6,337 nt of DNA from Bacteroidota bacterium (GCA_025363505.1 JANYDV010000085.1:1-6337); one strand, 5' to 3'; positions 1-6,320 are shown, numbered from the stretch's first letter. Made by a program: numbers and translations. Notes: generated from the letters alone by a model not told the origin.

Positions 1-975
1 GTCGCCCATATAGATGAATTGACGATAGGCTTTTTTTGCGATATTCCATGCGATTGCCTTTCCTCGCTTCTCGAATAGTAGATCAATTACGTCCGCTTCG
101 ATTCGTGAATCTTTTGCTGCATCCAATCCATAGATTTTTGCTTCAGCGCCAAAGATAGATCGCTTTGACTTAAAGTCAAAATAATAATCTGCAAAATAAG
201 GTGGCATAACATTTGGTGATGGTTCTTCAAAACGAAAACGCCACCCTGTCACAGCAAATGCTACATTACGAATATCATCCTGAGTATAATTCTTATTACC
301 TTCTCTATCAGCAATACCCATCGTAAAAAGCTCCATGACTTCACGAGCATAATTCTCATTGATCGAATCTTTTTCGCTCCATATCCCGTCAAGATATTTA
401 AGCATTGCCGGCATAATGGTAATATCTTTCGTTATCTGAAGGAGGTTACCCCAAGGATGTCGACGCAGATAATCAAGGTAACGCCAAAAATGTACCGCGA
501 AATATACTTTGACCTCTTCGACAACAAAATGGTTATGCCAGAAGAGCATTAGTTTTTCGCGCAATTGCGATTCACTCTTCATCATTTGCACTGTCCACCA
601 GTTTCGAATATCTGTTTTGGCATCGTGCTGAAGCACATCCTCAGCATGAGCTATAGGATACTCCGGACCTCTATATGGCATTGCATACATCCATTGTTCA
701 TATTTTAGTGGCGGCTCAGCAACTCCGGTGGTCAACAATGTATCATCCATAAGATGATCAATCACCTCTGAAGGTTTCATTTTCTGAGCATTAGTCACAT
801 CGACAAAGCTCGCACTAAAACCAAGACGATGGAAAAGATGATTTATTGCATTGCTATCCCAAGGATTATCCTGAGAGGGTTGCCACTCCATCAGCGTGGA
901 ATTTGCCGACATTGGTTGTGCTTCTTTTTCGGGAAGCCTATGGCTCAGTTGTTGTAAAAATGTTCTTCTGTTCAT
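1..975 (-). CDS. DUF1800 family protein, N-terminal 325 residues (C-terminus outside window)
   Basis: The minus frame is open from an ATG at 975-973 to base 1 without a stop, giving 325 residues. Motifs identify the DUF1800 family: HLFHRLGF (about 46-53), LMLFWHNHF (142-150), NENYAREVMELFTMG (206-220) and YTQDDIRNVAFAVTGW (230-245). The visible end, with AKKAYRQF, matches the family's helix before its C-terminal third. Family members usually run about 450-600 residues, so the missing part is off the left edge and not a truncation. The protein starts MNRRTFLQQL, which resembles a twin-arginine box, but no hydrophobic stretch follows, so export through Tat is doubtful. The biochemical role of DUF1800 is unknown; in many genomes it sits directly upstream of a DUF1501 gene, which would then lie beyond base 1. 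The start is supported by the conserved beginning and a possible promoter just upstream. Family call is firm; function is not known. Confidence 0.93.
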   Translation of the reverse strand, partial: MNRRTFLQQLSHRLPEKEAQPMSANSTLMEWQPSQDNPWDSNAINHLFHRLGFSASFVDVTNAQKMKPSEVIDHLMDDTLLTTGVAEPPLKYEQWMYAMPYRGPEYPIAHAEDVLQHDAKTDIRNWWTVQMMKSESQLREKLMLFWHNHFVVEEVKVYFAVHFWRYLDYLRRHPWGNLLQITKDITIMPAMLKYLDGIWSEKDSINENYAREVMELFTMGIADREGNKNYTQDDIRNVAFAVTGWRFRFEEPSPNVMPPYFADYYFDFKSKRSIFGAEAKIYGLDAAKDSRIEADVIDLLFEKRGKAIAWNIAKKAYRQFIYMGD

Positions 976-988
976 AGTAGTTCTTAAA

Positions 989-1020
989 CAATTATACCTT
1001 TAATAGACCCGCGAGAAAAA
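989..1020 (-). promoter_or_regulatory. Possible Bacteroidota-type promoter of the DUF1800 gene
   Basis: Reading the minus strand, TATAATTG (996-989) differs at one base from the TAnnTTTG -7 element. TTTT (1020-1017) lies 20 bases upstream, where TTTG would be expected. The -7 element ends 13 bases before the ATG, leaving a short leader without an obvious Shine-Dalgarno. TATAAT is also a perfect generic -10 box. The two mismatches keep this tentative. Confidence 0.35.
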
Positions 1021-1130
1021 AAAATGGCAGAGAAATTAAAGGGTAATAGTTCTTGCCCCATTGATAAATCTATATTTTTTGATGAGGGAACGAGCCACTG
1101 AGAACCCCTGTTTTCCGTGTCCAATTTACC

Positions 1131-1211
1131 GCGGGAGTGGCGAAATGGCAGACGCACTACTTTGAGGTGGTAGCGCCGAAAGGTGTGGGGGTTCAAGTCC
1201 CCCCTCCCGCA
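1131..1211 (+). tRNA. tRNA-Leu, anticodon GAG
   Basis: A full cloverleaf folds by eye. The acceptor stem GCGGGAG (1131-1137) pairs with CTCCCGC (1204-1210), and the discriminator is A1211. The D stem is GCG/CGC (1140-1142, 1153-1155). The anticodon stem CTACT/GGTAG (1157-1161, 1169-1173) has one G-T pair and encloses the loop TTGAGGT, with anticodon GAG at 1164-1166. The T arm is GGGGG/CCCCC around TTCAAGT (1192-1198). The long variable arm (1174-1186, a GCC/GGT stem with a GAAA loop) is typical of class II tRNAs and agrees with leucine. The tRNA reads CUC and CUU codons. The 3' CCA is not encoded: the bases after the discriminator are CAA, so CCA must be added after transcription. The gene stands alone and a hairpin terminator follows at once. 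Confidence 0.96.
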
Positions 1212-1214
1212 CAA

Positions 1215-1239
1215 AAAACCGAGCTATACGCTCGGTTTT
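1215..1239. terminator. Bidirectional intrinsic terminator shared by tRNA-Leu and the convergent exported-protein gene
   Basis: AAAACCGAGC (1215-1224) and GCTCGGTTTT (1230-1239) form a perfect 10-bp stem with a 5-base loop. On the plus strand the stem runs into a T-rich tract (TTTTATTCTTTT, 1236-1247) and lies 3 bases after the tRNA. On the minus strand it is followed by six T (complement of 1213-1218) and lies 14 bases after the TAG stop (1256-1254) of the dehydrogenase-like gene. The A and T arms make it work in either direction. Confidence 0.9.
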
Positions 1240-1253
1240 ATTCTTTTAAAGTA

Positions 1254-2717
1254 CTATCGCTTCCAAAATTTTGTCGTCCCACTTTTGTATCTAACAAAAT
1301 ACTCACCTTTTGGAAATAGAGATAAATCTACTCGAGTTTGCTCCGACGAAAGTCTTTGCTTATAGACTTCGCAACCAAGAATGTTATAAATATGGATAAA
1401 TTCGGCATTCGGAAGTGTGTTTGAACTTGCCTGTATTGTGAGGATATTTTCTACAGGGTTCGGCGTAATTATTAATTCTTCGTTTGAATATTCATCTTTT
1501 CGTACAACTTCGGTCGGATCAAATGTGATCCTATATATGGCAGGGATACCGGCATCGCAACTCAAATAAATCACATCTGAAACATCTTTTGCCAAACCAC
1601 ACGGGCGACCCCAAAATTTATATAGTATTGAATCAGTGAGAAATCCTGTCAGAAAATCTTGTGCTTCCCACTGGTCAGAAATCACATCCTTTTGGTGAAT
1701 GGAAATTACTTTATATCCAACACCAACAGTTCTACCGCCTTTCGCAGATCCATGAATAGCAATCAATCCATCTAGGAGTATCGAGTTATGAAAATTATTA
1801 TTTCGTACGAAAAGAATACTCATCGGTGTTGAATGTGCCTCTATTGTAATCTTCGGCTCGTTCATTGTGGCTACTTTCGCAGAGTCAATAGCTGTAAATG
1901 GCAATAGATTTTGATATTCTGGGTCACTGGTTGGATTGACGAAGACACCACCGCCATAAGCATATGGCCAGCCATAAAAATGTCCGGAGTCGATCTTCGT
2001 AATTATTTCAGGTGGGATGTCATCGCCAAGATTATCGCGATCTGCGTTCGTCGCCCACAGCGCATTTGTCGTTGGTTCGATTGCTAAACCAAGAGCATTT
2101 CGTAATCCTGAGGCAATAATCAATTTTCCGGTTCCATCGAGATTATAGCGTAATATTGTTGCACGTTCAGAGTCTGTTTCGCGACAAGCATTGCACGATG
2201 CGCCCACATTCACATAAAAATACTTATTGATACTATCAAGAACGATTGTGCGAGTATAGTGGTCGTAAGGTCCTCTTGAGGGGATATTGACAATGAATGA
2301 ATCTTCTGTTTCAAAATATCCATCATGATTGGTATCGCGAAATTTCCGAATTCGAGTTGGTTCTGCAACATACATTGCCTGATGATAGAACACAAGACTA
2401 TGAGCAGAATCAACTATTGGTGTCGCACTAATGATCGTATCGGCAATTCCATCGCCATTTTTATCCGGCAATGCAAAGATATGTTTTGCGCCCATATCAG
2501 CAACATACAGTACCCCACTTTCGTCGAAAGCCATATACCTCGGACGCTCAAGAGCCCCTACATAGAATACATTGATTGAAAAACCTTTCGGCAGATTGAG
2601 CGTCCGTGCGGAGTCATAATGCGATTGAAACTGAGGAGCTACACTTAACTCTCGGGGAATGAGTTGCGCTTGAGAAACTGTGACGAAAAAAATGAGAAAT
2701 AAAATTATACGTATCAT
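1254..2717 (-). CDS. Exported sorbosone/glucose dehydrogenase-like beta-propeller protein with T9SS sorting domain
   Basis: This 487-residue protein belongs to the soluble PQQ-dependent sugar dehydrogenase/sorbosone dehydrogenase group (COG2133-like). Residues 1-17 are a signal peptide ending SQA, before Gln18. The propeller spans about 43-400. It includes DKNGDGIAD (85-93) and DTNHDG (128-133), which look like calcium loops, and YDHYTRT (151-157), whose His153 fits the catalytic His of this family. The family's SCNAC follows (174-178), then GLRNALGLA (204-212), whose Arg206 fits the active-site Arg, and HFYGWP (246-251). HGSAKGG (322-328) stands where HGSW is common. Residues 412-487 form a T9SS type A sorting domain: ITPNPVENILTI (417-428), then LFPKGEYFVRYKSG near the end. 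The protein is thus expected to cross the outer membrane and be surface-bound or released. The ATG at 2717 gives an immediate signal peptide. It lies 58 bases after the CBM9-like gene with no clear promoter between, so co-transcription is likely. Substrate and PQQ binding are inferred. Confidence 0.88.
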   Translation of the reverse strand: MIRIILFLIFFVTVSQAQLIPRELSVAPQFQSHYDSARTLNLPKGFSINVFYVGALERPRYMAFDESGVLYVADMGAKHIFALPDKNGDGIADTIISATPIVDSAHSLVFYHQAMYVAEPTRIRKFRDTNHDGYFETEDSFIVNIPSRGPYDHYTRTIVLDSINKYFYVNVGASCNACRETDSERATILRYNLDGTGKLIIASGLRNALGLAIEPTTNALWATNADRDNLGDDIPPEIITKIDSGHFYGWPYAYGGGVFVNPTSDPEYQNLLPFTAIDSAKVATMNEPKITIEAHSTPMSILFVRNNNFHNSILLDGLIAIHGSAKGGRTVGVGYKVISIHQKDVISDQWEAQDFLTGFLTDSILYKFWGRPCGLAKDVSDVIYLSCDAGIPAIYRITFDPTEVVRKDEYSNEELIITPNPVENILTIQASSNTLPNAEFIHIYNILGCEVYKQRLSSEQTRVDLSLFPKGEYFVRYKSGTTKFWKR

Positions 2718-2775
2718 AGTGTACTTTCTTTTACGTATAACACTTGTTAAGGCGAGAAGTTGTCCATATACGGGC

Positions 2776-4230
2776 TTAATAGCCGGCTTTAATTAACTCG
2801 TCAGTTAATACTCTTGTATATGTTGGGTACACCTCACCATAGAATGTGCCTGTGGGAATAAGCATCAACTCGCCAAACGTCGATGGGTTATCAGATCGAA
2901 AATCACTGGTGGCTTGCTCGGTGATCTCCTCGGGATGTGTGGGATCATCCACATCCGTCACAACCGTTGTAAAGCCAATGATCGGAAAATCATTATGGTC
3001 GGGTGTCACTTCATCAATTGTTTTTTTCTTTGTTGTACCATCACCAAATTGAGATTCGGCAAGCCGATTTTCGTATGCGGTGATCGGGTTCGATTCATAT
3101 CCCAGATATGTGAATGGAATTCTTGCTTTGAGTGTATATCCGCTCACTACTCCGTCAGCAGTATCACGGATAACTGTTGCCCTGATCTCCGTTATTGCTT
3201 CGCGTTGCTGCTCGGTGTAGTTTGTTGCACTCGAAACGGTAAGATTTGGCGTCTGGCTTAGCACTGCCGGCATTGCAAAAGTGACACTATATATCGTTGA
3301 GTCGGTTTCGGTTCTGAATTGTGGTATCGTGCCCTTTTTAGGTTTTGTCAAGTACCGATTATCGCCTTTGAATGCATCAAACCATAATGTTACCCGGTCA
3401 TTATGTTCTTGCTTCTCATTCCCTCCCCACACCTGATCGTCACGAACGCTGATCGAGAAATACATATACTCCTCATCAAATGCCGACAACGCTCTGCGGA
3501 TCGAAAGATCTTTGGCATCGCGACGAAAAATATTTCCTTTGACGATAAAAGCCGAAGAACTATCATTCATATCACGACCATAGCCCGGATAGACATACCG
3601 TAAGCGGTTATACGCCGGGAATGTATAAAAAAGCGATTTCTGCATTGTCAGATTATCTTTGGTCGAATAAAAACTTTCTTTGGTTGTCAGCGTCTCAAAG
3701 TTTCGATACAAATCGTGAGCCATTGCTTTATTTTTACCCGTCAGAGCGGGAATATCTTCTTTTCGAGTTTCGAGCTCATCAATCGAGATCACATCACCTG
3801 CATAAACAGTATAGCCTTCTTGACGCCAATGCGACTCATCAAATTTCTGTAATATTGATACGACGGCTCCTTCGACCGAAAGACCAACTTCTATTGGGGT
3901 CTCAACATACGAATATTGTTTTTGGAACACATCTGTAAAATGTGAGCCCTCACTTCGGAGTAAATGAACTTTTACGTTTCGAGAATTAAAATTTACATCA
4001 AAGAGAGATATTGCCAGATCGGGAAGTGAGTCGTTGGAGAAATCGCCAATTGCTAAACCCCATACCCGCTGATCATCATAACGGATCGGAAGAGTCTCAT
4101 GAAGTGACGCCAATTGTTCTTTACTAAACGTCTGCGACAGTCGGTCGAATAAACTATCGATTGGCATGCCCTGAGCATGAACAAAACAGGGGGCGATCAG
4201 TAACAGTGCTATGAGCAATACTTTTTTCAT
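2776..4230 (-). CDS. Exported protein with FG-GAP-like segment and CBM9/DOMON-like domain
   Basis: This is a 484-residue secreted protein. Residues 1-19 form a signal peptide (hydrophobic core, cleavage after VHA before Gln20). The Cys15 context has Pro at -1, so a lipoprotein is unlikely. Around 58-75, GLAIGDFSNDSLPDLAIS resembles one FG-GAP/VCBS blade (GDFNGDGKPDLAV pattern). About 225-460 reads as a carbohydrate-binding family 9-like fold: ALSAFDEEYMYFSISVRDD (247-265), DRVTLWFDAF (278-287), ARIPFTYLG (369-377), IIGFTTVVTDVDD (417-429) and DNPSTFGELML (447-457). These match the usual WDDEYLYF, DxVELWFD, IPWxxLG, IGFxVxVxDxD and STFGxLxL landmarks. No T9SS sorting domain is seen at the C-terminus, so it may stay in the periplasm or rely on a partner. 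It is the first gene of a probable unit with the dehydrogenase-like gene and has its own strong promoter. Ligand and exact role are unknown; such domains also occur in heme-binding and sensor proteins. Confidence 0.8.
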   Translation of the reverse strand: MKKVLLIALLLIAPCFVHAQGMPIDSLFDRLSQTFSKEQLASLHETLPIRYDDQRVWGLAIGDFSNDSLPDLAISLFDVNFNSRNVKVHLLRSEGSHFTDVFQKQYSYVETPIEVGLSVEGAVVSILQKFDESHWRQEGYTVYAGDVISIDELETRKEDIPALTGKNKAMAHDLYRNFETLTTKESFYSTKDNLTMQKSLFYTFPAYNRLRYVYPGYGRDMNDSSSAFIVKGNIFRRDAKDLSIRRALSAFDEEYMYFSISVRDDQVWGGNEKQEHNDRVTLWFDAFKGDNRYLTKPKKGTIPQFRTETDSTIYSVTFAMPAVLSQTPNLTVSSATNYTEQQREAITEIRATVIRDTADGVVSGYTLKARIPFTYLGYESNPITAYENRLAESQFGDGTTKKKTIDEVTPDHNDFPIIGFTTVVTDVDDPTHPEEITEQATSDFRSDNPSTFGELMLIPTGTFYGEVYPTYTRVLTDELIKAGY

Positions 4231-4234
4231 CCTT

Positions 4235-4266
4235 CAAAAATACGTTGAAGAAGACAAACGTTCAAA
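4235..4266 (-). promoter_or_regulatory. Bacteroidota-type promoter (TTTG - 20 bases - TATTTTTG), probably giving a leaderless mRNA
   Basis: On the minus strand, TTTG (4266-4263) is followed by exactly 20 bases and then TATTTTTG (4242-4235). This is a full match to the Bacteroidota primary-sigma consensus TTTG-N19-21-TAnnTTTG. The -7 element ends only 4 bases (AAGG) before the ATG at 4230, so transcription should start at or within a base or two of the start codon. It probably drives both the CBM9-like gene and the dehydrogenase-like gene behind it. Confidence 0.75.
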
Positions 4267-4308
4267 GGAATTCAACTTATAGTGACCGTGACGATTTTCG
4301 TATTAGCG

Positions 4309-4647
4309 TCATATTACAGTGCGATATGTTGTGAAATCCCTTAGTGCCGAACCAGCGTTTACATCCCCATCAAGATCATATTGTGACCCATGACATTGGT
4401 ATTGTAATCCACTCAAAACATCGACTAAATATAATCTGCCACAATGCTGATGATGGAAAGCGGCATACTCCATTTCTACGGGAAATGGAGTATGCACGAT
4501 AGAGAATGGACCATATTTACAATCGAAACACAATCAACAATAAAGAGTAATAAGGGTGTTTTGCTGTAACACAATGTGAAACATTGGCTTCCGAGGATAT
4601 TTCTCTAACGTTATTTTCTCAGATAAATCTACAAATACGGAGTCCAA
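4309..4647 (-). pseudogene. Decayed Rieske [2Fe-2S]-type gene remnant lacking both ligand cysteines
   Basis: The C-terminal half reads CHGSQYDLDGDV followed by NAGSALRDFTTYRTVI, close to the Rieske pattern CHGSxFDxxGxVxxGPAxxxLxxY. The Rieske signature C-x-H-x15-17-C-x-x-H is present in spacing as F-x-H-x16-Y-x-x-H. Both histidines remain (codons 4452-4450 and 4392-4390), as do both accessory disulfide cysteines (4443-4441 and 4395-4393). The two iron-ligand cysteines are Phe (TTC, 4458-4456) and Tyr (TAC, 4401-4399), each one base from TGC. Reading upstream in the same frame, a TGA (4536-4534) breaks the protein. Beyond it the frame stays open past 4714, encoding VFVDLSEKITL and KPMFHIVLQQ, plausible for Rieske N-terminal strands. 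The only in-frame ATG upstream of the TGA within the gap is at 4584-4582; the left boundary given here (TTG at 4647) is arbitrary. The tail after TYRTVI is about 10-15 residues shorter than usual. A cluster-free Rieske-fold protein starting at TTG 4533 is possible but less likely. Confidence 0.55.
4463..4495. repeat. Perfect 14-bp inverted repeat (hairpin) inside the Rieske-like remnant
   Basis: GCATACTCCATTTC (4463-4476) and GAAATGGAGTATGC (4482-4495) are exact reverse complements around a 5-base loop (TACGG). Neither side has a T-run, so it is not a standard terminator. In the remnant's frame it encodes about HTPFPVEMEYA, just before the degenerate first Rieske loop. It could be a small inserted palindrome, a regulatory hairpin or a protein-binding site. 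Confidence 0.85.
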
Positions 4648-4714
4648 ATTGATGTTTTTGTTGTTATGTCTTGATAGAGTGATAAAGAAACTGGTAGTTT
4701 GTGAGTAAGGATAT

Positions 4715-5812
4715 ATGGCAAGTTTTGCATTAGAGACTGAACAGAGAAGTAGTAATAGGCTGTGGCTTCGTTCGCCACGGTGGGATTTGACGTGGGTTTC
4801 ACTTTCAGTTCTGTTGATGGTGATTCCCTACGGAACCTACTATCTCGGGCGATCCCTTGGCTTCGATGCTGATTTTGCGCGTAATGCCGTCAATGGTATT
4901 ATTGCTTTTGGTATTGGGGGTCCGCATATGTATGCAACTTACACGCGAACAATTCTTGAACCCACGTTTCGAAAACGACACTGGACAATCATCCCGGCAG
5001 CTTTTATTATTCCTTCGTTGGTAATCTATTCAGCAATCTTTCATTTTACCTACCTTCTTACTTTCTTTTTCTTTTGGGCTAGTATTCATGTACTGCATCA
5101 GATTATTTTTATTGTCGATTGTTACAATGAGCGTCAGCGTTCGACACTTACAAAATATTCTCGACCTATTGACTACGCCGTTGTTCTGAGTGCTCTTTAC
5201 CCAATGGCAATGTACCGGTTCGTGCATAATACCTTTACCGTTGGTTCACAAGTGTTGTTTTTTCCGGATTTCTTAAAGATTGATCCTGTTTGGTGGGCAG
5301 CAAGTGCGTTATTTGGTATTGCTTTTGTGCTCTATGTCGCAAAGACTATCCAGGAATTTCGACTTGGTATTGGCAACGTGCCGAAGACCGTTCTCATTAG
5401 TGTTACCGTTCTTGCGACATTCTTCACCCCCTTCTTTCATGAACTTGATGTTGCATTCCAAGGCTTAAACTCGTGGCATTCATTTCAATATCTTGGTTTA
5501 ACTTGGTATATCAATCGTTTGCGTTACGAAAAGGGCGAGATCACAAAGTCTTCGATGCGCAAACTTGCCGCACCCGGAAAGTGGTGGAAATATTATGGTT
5601 TTAATGTACTTGCCGCAACAACGGCGCTGTCGGTGATCGGAGTATTATTACTGACCAAAGACTATCATCACTTAAGCTTCGATCAAACATATTATATGAT
5701 CATTCTTTGCTTTTTGCTCTCCCATTATTATCATGATCACATCCTGTTCCAACATTCAGAAGATGTCAGCACCAGCGACGCGCATGGAAAGGCATTGATC
5801 GTAGGGAGTTGA
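4715..5812 (+). CDS. Histidine-rich polytopic membrane protein, family not recognised
   Basis: This 365-residue protein has roughly eight to ten hydrophobic segments (about 25-45, 56-76, 91-110, 111-134, 153-171, 191-210, 224-241, 250-266, 295-313, 324-340) and no signal peptide, so it is an inner-membrane protein. Histidines cluster in or beside the membrane segments: GGPHMYATYTRT (68-79), SIHVLHQ (123-129, an HxxH), FFHELD (240-245), NSWHSFQYL (252-260) and SHYYHDHILFQH (336-347). That arrangement resembles membrane-bound metal enzymes such as desaturase- or hydroxylase-type proteins, but it does not match the desaturase boxes closely, and no function is assigned. The start is the ATG at 4715, preceded by TAAGGA (4706-4711) with a short 3-base gap; the GTG at 4701 is out of frame. 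A promoter is not clear: TTG at 4671 and TAGTTTG at 4695-4701 are only an imperfect match. The OsmC gene follows after 79 bases on the same strand. Confidence 0.88.
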   Translation: MASFALETEQRSSNRLWLRSPRWDLTWVSLSVLLMVIPYGTYYLGRSLGFDADFARNAVNGIIAFGIGGPHMYATYTRTILEPTFRKRHWTIIPAAFIIPSLVIYSAIFHFTYLLTFFFFWASIHVLHQIIFIVDCYNERQRSTLTKYSRPIDYAVVLSALYPMAMYRFVHNTFTVGSQVLFFPDFLKIDPVWWAASALFGIAFVLYVAKTIQEFRLGIGNVPKTVLISVTVLATFFTPFFHELDVAFQGLNSWHSFQYLGLTWYINRLRYEKGEITKSSMRKLAAPGKWWKYYGFNVLAATTALSVIGVLLLTKDYHHLSFDQTYYMIILCFLLSHYYHDHILFQHSEDVSTSDAHGKALIVGS

Positions 5813-5891
5813 GTGGGTTTAAAACCGCTTTTGCAATCTGTTTGTTATTCCCGTTCTATTTCAAATTTTTATTCATTTAAACTATACTATT

Positions 5892-6320
5892 ATGCCAATG
5901 TTCAATCGCACCGCCACCGCCAAATGGAATGGCACCGGCAAAGAAGGTAAAGGATGGGTTTCTACAGAGACCAAATCACTCGACTCAGCTTATAATTTCT
6001 CATTCCGTTTCGGTGACGAAAAAGGGACGAACCCTGAAGAGCTTATCGCTGCGGCTCATGCTTCTTGTTTCAATATGAAGCTCGCCTTTACCCTTGATGC
6101 TGCCGGGATGACAGCAGAAGAACTTAACACTACTGCAAATCTCACGTTGGATAAAGCACCGGGTGACTGGACGATTACAAAAATCCACCTCGTCACGACT
6201 GCAAAAATTCCGGGCGCCGATGCTGCAAAATTTCAAGAATGCGTTGCGACCGCTAAAGCAGGATGCCCTGTTTCACGCGTGCTCAATGCTGAAATCACAG
6301 CAGAAGCTACGCTCGTATAA
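5892..6320 (+). CDS. osmC: OsmC-family peroxiredoxin (organic hydroperoxide reductase)
   Basis: The 142-residue cytoplasmic protein has the length and full pattern of OsmC. It detoxifies organic hydroperoxides by a thiol mechanism, and OsmC enzymes work as intertwined dimers. Visible landmarks are GKGWVSTET (19-27), FRFGDEKGTNPEELIAAAHA (38-57) with the conserved Arg39 and the PEEL glutamates, HASCF with the peroxidatic Cys59, and KAGCPVS with the resolving Cys125. Spacing between the two cysteines equals that of the Escherichia coli protein, and the end EITAEATLV fits the last strand. There is no signal peptide. The start at 5892 gives MPMF; an in-frame ATG two codons later (5898) is an equal alternative. 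The gene begins 79 bases after the membrane-protein gene. That gap has no convincing terminator or consensus promoter, so read-through cannot be excluded. No adjacent ohrR-type regulator is seen. The frame is intact and ends in TAA at 6318-6320. Confidence 0.96.
   Translation: MPMFNRTATAKWNGTGKEGKGWVSTETKSLDSAYNFSFRFGDEKGTNPEELIAAAHASCFNMKLAFTLDAAGMTAEELNTTANLTLDKAPGDWTITKIHLVTTAKIPGADAAKFQECVATAKAGCPVSRVLNAEITAEATLV

Larger units (their letters stand above)
4231..4714. other. 484-base divergent intergenic region
   Basis: The region separates the minus-strand exported-protein unit from the plus-strand membrane-protein gene. From left to right it holds the leftward promoter (4235-4266), the Rieske-like remnant on the minus strand (about 4309-4647) with an embedded palindrome (4463-4495), and the upstream region of the membrane-protein gene. 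A small inverted repeat CAATGT-GAA-ACATTG lies at 4572-4586. No intact gene, RNA gene or mobile-element end was recognised. Confidence 0.7.

Noticed and set aside
984..1214. Minus-strand ORF of 76 residues covering the tRNA
   Set aside because: Its first third is the antisense of tRNA-Leu; such GRGDLNPH-type translations are a well-known annotation artefact over Leu/Ser tRNAs.
1131..1239. tRNA-Leu as an integration (att) site for a mobile element
   Set aside because: No repeat of the tRNA 3' end and no integrase-like gene is present in the window.
1137..1365. Two overlapping plus-strand ORFs of 60 residues
   Set aside because: Both begin inside the tRNA, cross the terminator and run antisense into the dehydrogenase-like gene, with no protein-like features.
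4463..4536. TGA followed by a strong hairpin as a possible selenocysteine site
   Set aside because: The hairpin starts about 38 bases after the TGA, too far for a bacterial SECIS of the usual kind, and Rieske proteins have no selenocysteine at that place. A nonsense mutation is simpler.
4572..4586. Short inverted repeat CAATGT-GAA-ACATTG as an operator
   Set aside because: Six-bp arms are expected by chance at this length and no regulator gene lies nearby.
4670..4701. TTG and TAGTTTG as a promoter for the membrane-protein gene
   Set aside because: Spacing is about right (21 bases) but the -7 element is one base short and the -33 lacks its first T; kept only as a remark in the gene entry.
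5813..5830. GGTTT-A-AAACC near the membrane-protein stop as a terminator
   Set aside because: The arms are only 5 bp and AT-rich with a one-base loop, so no stable hairpin forms despite the nearby T run.
5830..5891. Bacteroidota-type promoter upstream of the OsmC gene
   Set aside because: TTTG occurs at 5830 and 5841, but no TAnnTTTG lies 19-21 bases downstream of either; TATTTCAA at 5857 fits poorly.
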